Assembly (NCBI GenBank): GCA_025766275.1
Contig: JAFKAC010000107.1
Span: 1 to 64,000, forward strand
Direction of reading: 5' to 3'
Source of the DNA: Lactarius indigo
Lineage: Eukaryota; Basidiomycota; Agaricomycetes; Russulales; Russulaceae
Length of the DNA stretch: 64,000 nt
A program made the translations under genes and the position numbers. The notes under the pieces are model-generated. The model saw nothing but the letters and a program-made list of their open reading frames with translations. It was not told where the DNA came from and did not search any database. Shown here piece by piece: positions 56,186 to 64,000 of this stretch (the stretch's first letter is position 1; every line of letters starts with the position of its first letter).

Positions 56186-57987
56186 ATGAAACGTGCCCCA
56201 GTTGTTGTTCTCGACAATGGTGCCTCAAGCGTCAAAGTTGGAGTCACCACTTCACCTAAGGACGTGAGGTAGGTACGATTTTGTTTCCTCTACCGTCGAC
56301 GTCCGTATTACCTCTGAATTCTCTGTGACGCAACACAGGATAATATCCAATGCAATTGTTAGATCTAAAGGAGACAAGGCAACATACTTTGGGCACGAGT
56401 TTGATTCTTGCAAGGACTTCTCGTCACTACATTTTAGGTTGCCTTTCGAACGCGTAGGCGTCGTCTGCTTTTAAGCATCGAGTGTATGTCTCACCTGTGA
56501 CGAAGGGGTACCTAGTCGATTGGGACGCACAGAAGGCCATTTGGGACGGAATATTTTCGGACCAAGTCCTCAATGTACGCACGCGCGTTACTTGTTGTCC
56601 CCATTCTGACGCCTTCGCTCCCACGCAGGTTGACACCGCAGAAACGTCACTTCTCATAACCGAACCGTACTTCAACCTTCCGAATATACAAGAAGTTTAC
56701 GATCAGTTCGTATTCGAGGAGTACGAGTTCCAATCATATCTCTGTTCCACGCGTGCGTCATTCCCACTGTTGTTGGGGCAGTTGCGCTGATCTACGTTTC
56801 ACGCTGCATAGCCGCGGCTCTCGTTCAACATGGCGGACTATTCTCAAGTCAAGGGTTACCACGACCAGAATGCACACTTGTGGTGGACGTTGGATTTAGC
56901 TTCACCCATATAGTGCCAATCATGGGGGGTGCTGTTCTTTGGTCGGCCGTAAAAAGGTGTGTGGCCTCCCTCAAGGTGGCAGTGCACGGTTGAGAGTTGA
57001 TGCTGGCAGGATAGATGTTGGTGGGAAGCTTCTGACGAATCACCTCAAAGAGCTTGTCTCATTTCGTCAATGGAACATGATGGAAGAGACACACATCATG
57101 AATGACGTCAAAGAGAAGTGCTGTTTTGTCTCGACGCAGTTCGCAGCAGATCTCGAGGCCTGCAGGTTCGCACTCCTCGGCCGGCCTAGTCGTGTCTATC
57201 CGACTTATCTCCCGTGGTGTTCAGGGGTGATAAAAATAACAGGATTGTGCAGGAATACGTGCTTCCAGACTTCTCGAGAAATCGAAGCGGGTATATCCGC
57301 AAGTCTAACGACCCGCGCATTGACGGAGAGCAAATACTCTATATGGGCAACGAACGCTTCTCAATTCCCGAGGTTTTATTCTGCCCAGACCATATAGGCA
57401 CGTCTACTTCGCGAAGCGGGGTACCTTTAGTGAATGACGTCGAGTATGGTAGGGTTGCGCCAGGCTGGATTAGGGGAGGCCATCGTCCAGTCCATCAGCT
57501 TGCTTCCTGAAGATCTGCAGGGCATGTTCTGGGCAAACATCGGCCTGATCGGTGGGAGTACGAAGTTCCCTGGTTTCTCTGCACGTTTGTAAGTCCTTCC
57601 CACAGCCGTGTGATAGTTGTCTGATCGATCACAATATCTGCAGAATGTCAGAGCTGCGTCCTTGCGCACCAGCAGACTGTGAGATAAAGATCTACGAATC
57701 CAAAGAGTACGTGTGTCTGTGGCACAGATGTGTGGCACGAAATGACCAACCGGCATAGTGCGGTCACCGAAGTTTATCATAGTGCGATGGCACTAGCGAA
57801 GACGTCTGCGTTCTCGAACATTGCAGTGACTCGCGCGGAGTATCTCGAGGGTGGGAGCAGCTACTGTAGAAGGAAGTTTGGGACGGATTATGATCGAGTC
57901 GGAGATGAGGAGCGTGTGCGAACGCCTCCCCCCTCGGCACGGATGAAGGTGCGCACGCGGACGGTCTCGACTGCGAAGCGAAGATAA
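56186..57987 (+). CDS. arp6: Actin-related protein 6
   Basis: Arp6 is a core subunit of the SWR1 chromatin remodeller, which installs histone H2A.Z. The start at 56186 gives [20 protein letters not shown], the actin phosphate-1 loop. Spliced exons give [58 protein letters not shown] and [11 protein letters not shown], all diagnostic of Arp6. Next come [14 protein letters not shown] (phosphate-2), [15 protein letters not shown] and [17 protein letters not shown]. The adenosine region is [16 protein letters not shown], and the end reads SYCRRKFG with a basic tail. At least seven introns of about 50-70 bases. A few apparent frame breaks near 56770-56830 and 57405 are explained by introns. Confidence 0.9.
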
Positions 57988-58311
57988 GCTGTTAGAACCC
58001 ACCTTTGTTTCGCTGGGTTTGGGGCGCTGTGGATGTAATGGAATAGGTTAAAGTGGTCGTGGCAATGAATGACCTTTTCGTGGCCGCTAATCAGACGCGC
58101 GTGAACGCGTCGCGGTTTGATTGTTCGACCCACGAGCGACTATTTAACTCAAATTTTTTGACCTTGGTTCTTACTTGTTCTTACTCTCTTCTCGATACCC
58201 GTCCCATCATACCCTGCACGACTTGAATACGACCTCCGATTCTGTAATGTAACAAGTCTCGGCATTAACCGTCGTGCGACGCTCATCTTCACCCGTGTAG
58301 CACGAGCAGAG
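57988..58311. other. Intergenic, importin promoter
   Basis: No gene seen between the arp6 stop and the importin start codon. Confidence 0.5.
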
Positions 58312-61300
58312 ATGGACCTGCAGTCTTTGACGCAGCTTTTCGCAACGACCTACGATTCTAACCCCAACACTCGCAAGGCTGGAGAACTTGCCGTACGCAA
58401 GGTGCGTGCATCCCGCGTGGCAGACCTCAACTGTCAGGCGACTCGTGTTTTGTGTCATCATAACTGATCTCTTTGTCCCATCACAGCTTGCCGGTCAGGA
58501 GGGCGTCATCCCTGCTCTCCTGCAGATAATTGCGTCCGACAACGTTGACATGTACGTCAATTTATTGCACGTCTTAGGTCTCATGTTTGCTGTCAATCGC
58601 TTACTACATCGCCGCGATTGTGCCTTTCGTTTTTCCGTCATCACGCAGTGCCACTCGCCAGGCCATTTCCGTCTGGATAAAAAACCGCGTTGCGTCTTCT
58701 TACGGCGCCGAGCCTGCGCGCGGAGGGCCCGATTACAATCCAATCTCGCCTGCCGACCGCGCTGCTCTGAAGACTAATATCCTTCCACTGCTTGCCGGGT
58801 CGCCTTCTCGCGTGATCACCGTCCAACTTGCGAGCACACTCAAGACGCTCATCTCGCATGACTTTCCCGAGAGGTGGCCTGAGCTACTTGGTGGGGCCAA
58901 GGCGCTCCTCGCAAGCAGCAACATTCGCGAAGTCGGCGCGGGCACCGTTATCGTGCTCGAGATGGTCCGCGCATTCCGGTACGCCCTAACATTGTTTTCG
59001 TATTTTTCGCTGGGGACTGACTCGGATCGGTGGATAGGTTCCGGCAGAAGAGTGAAATTTTGACCGGCATCGTCGAGGAGACGTTTGCGACCCTCGTCAC
59101 GCTTGCCACTAATCTGCTCAACTCCCCACCTCCCGGTGCCGAGCAGGACATCCCTGCGATTCTACATTTTATCCTCAAAGCGTACAAACACTCTATTGTT
59201 TTGAATTTGTCCAGGTATCAACAGAGTGCGGAGGGCCTTGTGCCCTGGGGTCGACTGCTCTTCCAGGTCGTAAATCTCCGCATTCCGGACGATGCTGTTC
59301 CTGCGGATGAAGAAGAGCGAGAGCGCAGTGAATGGTGGAAGGCCAAAAAATGGGCCTATGGAATTTTGGGCAGGCTGTTCCACCGGTACGATATTGTTGC
59401 GGCGTTTCGAATGGAGACGAGATTCACCCCTGCATAGTTTCGGCAACCCGTCCCAGTTGCCTAGCCCGTTGCAAGAAGAGTACGGTGCCTTTGCACAGCA
59501 CTTTGTGACGTCATTTGCGCCGGAGATCTTCAAGGTGTACCTCCATCAGATCGAATTGTACGTCTCAGGGCAAGTATGGCTTTCCAAAAAGTGCCAGTAT
59601 CAGATTCTTCAATTCTTCACCGAGTGGTTCGTATCGTATTTTTTTTCATACCTTTGAGACCCTGATACTATAAGGACGTAGCGTGAAGCCACAGAGCACG
59701 TGGGGCCTGCTTAAGCCGCACTTCGAGTCACTCGTGTCCAACTTTGTTTTCCCAAATTTGTCTTTCACACCCGCTAGGCAAGAATTATGGCAATCAGACC
59801 CCATCGACTACACGCGCACATCAATCGGTGCCTTGTCACCATCTTTATTACGTAGATCATCTACTGACATCATGTTCCGTTAGACGAATACGAGAATTAC
59901 TCCTCGCCGGTCGCTGCGGCGACAACGTTCCTGTGCCGACTTGTCAGCAGTCGCACCAAAGCAACGTTTCTTCCAATTCTTGGCTTTGTCAACAGCGTGC
60001 TCGACGCGCACCCTGCCGCGCCGCAACGCTTTGGGGCGCTTAATATGCTATCTGCTTTGTCGCCGTTCGCGATGCGTCATCCTGATGTGAAACACAAGAT
60101 GGAGGATTTTACGTTGCAACACATATTGCCAGAATTCACTGCACAAGAAGGATACATGCGGGCCGTGGTGCGTGACCATTCAAGAACTGGATAATGTCGC
60201 CATTAATGGTGTATTGTAGGCAAACGAAGTCGTTGCCTCGGAAGTTCGCAATCGCATAACCTGGACCAGCGACGAGGTACACACCGTATCCGCTGTCAAT
60301 GAAACACATCTGATGAGCGATTTACCACAGAACCTCAGTAAAGTCTTCCGTGCTGTGGCCGCAGGGCTGGACGATGCGGAGTTGCCGGTGCGCGTACATG
60401 CCGCGCTGACTCTGACAGAAATGGTCTCCTCGCACGAGTCTGTCAAGGCTGCAGTTGCTCCTCAAGTCGGAAAAGTAATCCAAGGTTTGCCCGTCGTACT
60501 AGACGTGTTTGAGCGTGGGCTTATCAACTCGCAGATCTATTGAAGCTGTCCGACGAGACGGACCTCGACATCCTAAACAGCAGTATGGAGACTATGGTTG
60601 AGCATTTCCAAGACGAACTCCTGCCTGTTGCTGCACAGCTTACTGCGCGTCTTGTGTGTACATTTCCTCTCACCTTATTTCTGTTCATGACATCGGGGGA
60701 AATAGTGCGAGTCGTATATGCGTCTCGTACGAGAAGCGATCGCAAGCGAGGAAAATGCCCCCAAGAGCGAGGACTTGGAGGCGTTTATGGAGACCGAAGG
60801 CGACGACGATAAGACGTACGCTGCGATGGGTGTCGCTAAGACCCTCAGCACTGTGAGTGATGAGTAGGCGCTCGGCGTGGTACGTGCGGGTGACGATTTT
60901 GTAGATCGTCTCTTCCATCGACTCTTCACCGGAGATCCTCGCGCAAGTGCAAGAAGTCATCATCCCCGTTATTAGGTATACGCTGGAGAATAAAGTTCTG
61001 GGTACGTATTTAGGGCACGAGCCGCGAAAGCATTGCATTCTAATGATTCTTGAAGACCTATTTGATAACGTGTATGAGCTCGTGGACAGCCTCACCTTCA
61101 AGTCGCGCAGTATCTCGCCAAACATGTGGCCTGTGTTTGAGCTGACGTACGAGCTATTCCGGACGGACGCGATAGACTTTTTAGATGGTAATGACCCCCA
61201 TTACGTCTACAAAAACGAAAACTGACTTTGGATTTCCTTAGAAATGCTGCCATCCCTCGACAACTTTGTGTCGTACGGCACCGACATTTTCCGTTCCCGC

Positions 61301-62459
61301 GCTGACTACCGCCAAAAGGCGCTTGACATTTACACTACGGCGTTGTCAAGTGACCACCTGGGCGATAATGATCGTGTGAATGGGTGTAAGCTCGCCGAGT
61401 CTCTGTTGCTCAACCTCCGCGGCCACATCGACGACGTGAGCGCGCTATCCTCATCTCGTATCATTCTTTCTAACTCGCAAAAAAAAAAAAAACACAGAAA
61501 CTCGAGCTCATAGTCGCAACCGCCTTTGGCCACCTCGACAAGGCGGAGACCAAGGCGTTTGAGCTGGCAAACCTCGAGGTGCTGATCAACACGGTTCTTT
61601 ACAACCCAGGCGCGGCGCTTGCCCTGATAGCCGCGCAGCGCCCCGGCGGAGCACGCGTGTTCTTCGACCGCTGGTTCGTAGCCGTGAACGCGGATCGGGG
61701 GCTCCCACGCGTGCACGACAAGACGCTGTCGATCGTCGCGCTCTCGGCACTTCTCGAGATGGAGCCCATCGCCGTACCTGCGGAGCTGCGCGATGGGTGG
61801 CCGGGCATCGTCGGCGGTGCGATCCGGGTGTTCAAGGGCCTGCCCAAGGCCATAGCGGGTACGTGTGATCGGGTTCACTCTCCTCTCCCCCAGCAGCCCG
61901 ACTGACTGCCACAGCAGCGCGCAAGGCGCTGCAGGAGTCGCTGCAGGAAGACGAGGAAGATGACGACGACGACGAGCAGCGGCTCTTGAACCTGAACGAG
62001 GAAGAAGGCGATGTGTGGGACGAAGACTCGGCGTATATCGAGATGCTCGCGAAAGAGGTGCGCCGTCTTACCCTCCCTTGCTAACAGAGAGCACAAAATC
62101 GACCCTGGGCATAGGGCCAGCGCCTGCGTGAGGCGGCCGAGCGCAAAGAACACGATGTGGACGGCGCCGCATCGGACGTGTCTGACGAAGAGGAGATCGA
62201 GGAGGAGCTTGGCTTTATCTCTCCGCTCGACACGGTGAACCCGTACGTGACATTCAAGCAGGCGCTCTCAAGTACGTGCCCCCCTTCCGCGCGCGTGTGT
62301 GCAAGTTACTGATTACAGTTGGTAGCACTCGAGGTGAAAGATCGCGCGATGTACCAGGCGGCGACTACCTCGCTCAATGTAGAACAGCAGACGCTGCTCA
62401 TGGAGATCATGCGGATGGCAGAGGAGGGGGCCACAGCCACAGCTGTGGGCGCACCATAG
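58312..62459 (+). CDS. Importin-7/8-like karyopherin (Nmd5/Sxm1 type)
   Basis: Nuclear import receptor made of HEAT repeats that binds Ran-GTP. Starts MDLQSLTQLFATTYDSNPNTRKAGE. The importin-N domain contains ATRQAISVWIKNRV and ITVQLASTLKTLISHDFPERWPEL. Many exons follow, with ILHFILKAYKHSI, CQYQILQFFTECVKPQSTWGLLKPH, PNLSFTPARQELWQSDPIDYTR and LVREAIASEENAPKSEDLEAF. Then come FDNVYELVDSLTFKSRSI, MWPVFELTYELFRTDAIDFL and DIFRSRADYRQKALDIY. The acidic loop (QEDEEDDDDDEQRL) and the end FISPLDTVNPYVTFKQAL are classic for importin-7/8. An intron near 61443-61497 contains a run of 13 A. The exon set was not fully phased by hand, but frame changes fall at GT..AG pairs throughout. Confidence 0.9.
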
Positions 62460-62861
62460 ACTTTTTATGCTGTGCCGCGCGCCAGTTTCAGCAGCGCTTC
62501 TTAGAAGTTTTCACTTTTTGCTTGTTTGTTTTTTTCCCACTTTTTTTTTCTTTCTTTCTGGCCCTATTCACATTTCGTGGAGAAGGGGGACGTCAAATCC
62601 ATTACGATAGGGCGTTTTATATGCGTGTCCAGACAACGAGGAAGGGGAAGGAGGGGTAGGAAAAACCCCTTTTGGAATAAATTTACGCATCTATATCCAC
62701 CACTATCGATCGCCATTACATCTGCCTTGGAAAGGGAAAAACATAGTAAAGAGAAGATCGTATAGATGTAACTGAGAGTAGAGAGAGGGTAACGATGACA
62801 GATTGGAGTGGTGATGTCTAAAGGGGTACATATATAGCTATGCTCTATGGGTTGGGTGGGG
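62460..62861. other. Low-complexity 3' region
   Basis: T-rich and then A/G-rich sequence after the importin stop, with no gene. Probably the 3' untranslated regions and terminators of two convergent genes. Confidence 0.55.
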
Positions 62862-63064
62862 TCAAGGAAAGGAAAGGAAAGGAAAGCGGAAGAAACTGAA
62901 CGAAAGGAGCAAACAGTGTTCGAACCGAGTCGATTCTATGTGACCGACCAGTTTTTTAAGTGGGGGAGGTGTAACAGTAACTAAACGAACAGGTCGACAT
63001 GCTATTTGAAACGTGTGAACGACGTGAAACCGTGAAAAAGATAAAAAGAAGCGTTGCTGTGATG

Positions 63065-64000
63065 TCATGGCGCCCGCGTAGCAGCCTCGATCTCGCTGAA
63101 TCCAGGCAAGGGCTACGCCGCCGATTCCCGGAGACTTGCCACCCCTCTCATCACCGAGCGCTGATGGGCTCGGGACACGCAGCGGCGCGAGCTTGATTGG
63201 CGGCGACCCCGCCCGTGACGTGGGTATACTTGCGCCCGCACTACCACCGGCGATGTGAACAAACGCAGGGGGCATTGATGCCGCAGCGTGGATCGGCGTC
63301 ATCTCGAACACGGCGCGCACCGAGTGGGCAAGGTGCGGTTGCGAGTGCGAGTGAGCATGGTACGATTGTGAATGGTGGATGGGGTACGAGTGTATCGGCG
63401 ACGGCGCCCTTGAATGTGGATGGCTGCTGGGCGAACTTCCATTGCTACTAGGCCCACTGGAGAGGACAGGTGTCGTGAGACCATGAGAGGAATGCAAATA
63501 GGGGTGCGCGTGGGACTGTGAGTGGGTCCCGTGTCCATGCAGAGGCAGAACCCGATGATAAGAAAAGGTAGTGTTGAAACGCAGGAGCACTGACAGGAAA
63601 CGTGAGATAAGTCTGTGAACAATGATGGAAGCGGTGTTGTATTCGTACCTATACGGCTCACAGTCGGCAGAACTTCTCCGCTTGCGACCTGTAGTGAACG
63701 AGCTCGGAGGGCTGTCCGGTACGCCTCCACCTCTCCGCCGATAAAAGTCATCTCCGGGTGACCCCGGTCGCGTAGCCGGCGGTGGTAACATTATTGGAGA
63801 AGGTGCACGTGATGGCTGTGCAGAATGAATGTTCAACGTTGAGAGACCACCAAGGAATGGACTTGTCGTTGGCGTCATGTATGGGCCAGGTGTGCGCACG
63901 GACACAGGCGGGGGCAAATCCTCATCGGTACTGCGCGGCGAGGGAGAATCATCATGTTGTGCTGCACTCCTCGGGTGTGCAAGCACATAGGGCTGGGAGT
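63065..64000 (-). CDS. Low-complexity protein, 5' end outside the window
   Basis: Partial gene on the minus strand. The first visible part is Pro/Ser-rich (STDEDLPPPVSVRTPGPYM, RPGSPGDDFYRRRGGG) and ends in TGRKRRSSADCEPYR, a possible nuclear localisation signal, at a likely donor near 63645. After an intron, a His/Ser/Pro-rich stretch (HGHGTHSQSHAHPYL, SYHAHSHSQPHL) is followed by SPPIKLAPLRVPSPSALGD. The end is unsure: a +1 shift near 63100 would give PGFSEIEAATRAP and a stop at 63065, while the unshifted frame runs to 62862. Looks like a disordered regulator, but no DNA-binding domain is in view. Confidence 0.5.

Overview
This window is nuclear DNA of a filamentous basidiomycete. Nearly every gene is cut by introns of about 45-75 bases with GT..AG ends, there is no operon structure, and the gene set (Egt1 ergothioneine synthase, Dsc3, Kin17, Arp6, Avl9, a kinesin-7, an importin-7 type karyopherin, a DUF2828 protein) is typically fungal. 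The methyltransferase, NmrA-like and small conserved families look most like those I know from Agaricomycetes of the Rhizoctonia group. The genus is inferred from gene style, not from a database search.

Layout. 0.5-1.8 kb: an uncertain disordered protein. 2.0-7.7 kb: a SAM-dependent methyltransferase whose third intron holds a complete 4.46-kb DDE transposon (39-base perfect terminal repeats, TA target duplication, intact six-exon transposase). 7.7-9.9 kb: no convincing gene. 9.9-11.2 kb: an F-box protein. 11.8-12.9 kb: a 5'-truncated LINE with a poly(A) tail and a 16-base target-site duplication. 13.0-15.4 kb and 25.5-27.9 kb: two inverted copies of one segment carrying an NmrA-like gene, its 3' intergenic DNA and the 3' end of egt1; between them lie a kinesin-7, Dsc3, a small conserved protein and full-length egt1. 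28.2-28.7 kb: a second truncated LINE. 29.0-34.6 kb: a head-to-head pair, a DCAF-like WD40 protein and an Avl9 homologue, only 110 bases apart.

35.1-53.0 kb contains the most unusual content: six intact paralogues of a small protein I do not recognise, made of two tandem copies of a roughly 90-residue module. Each module is one exon, both introns are phase 1 at the same place, and all six genes end in an 8-base third exon encoding Asp-(Leu/Met)-stop. The order of predicted strands and helix in the module resembles a ubiquitin-like beta-grasp, so the proteins may be tandem ubiquitin-like proteins; this is inference. Copies 1 and 2 are direct tandem copies. Copies 3 to 6 lie in a large imperfect palindrome at about 45.4-53.0 kb. 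DUF2828, DHHC palmitoyltransferase and multipass membrane protein genes separate the two subclusters.

54.0-64.0 kb returns to housekeeping genes: Kin17, a small unknown protein, Arp6 (SWR1 complex), an importin-7/8 homologue, and a low-complexity protein running off the right edge. Exon boundaries given here were worked out by hand from splice motifs, reading phase and protein-family similarity; wherever exon coordinates are listed, the phases were checked and agree.
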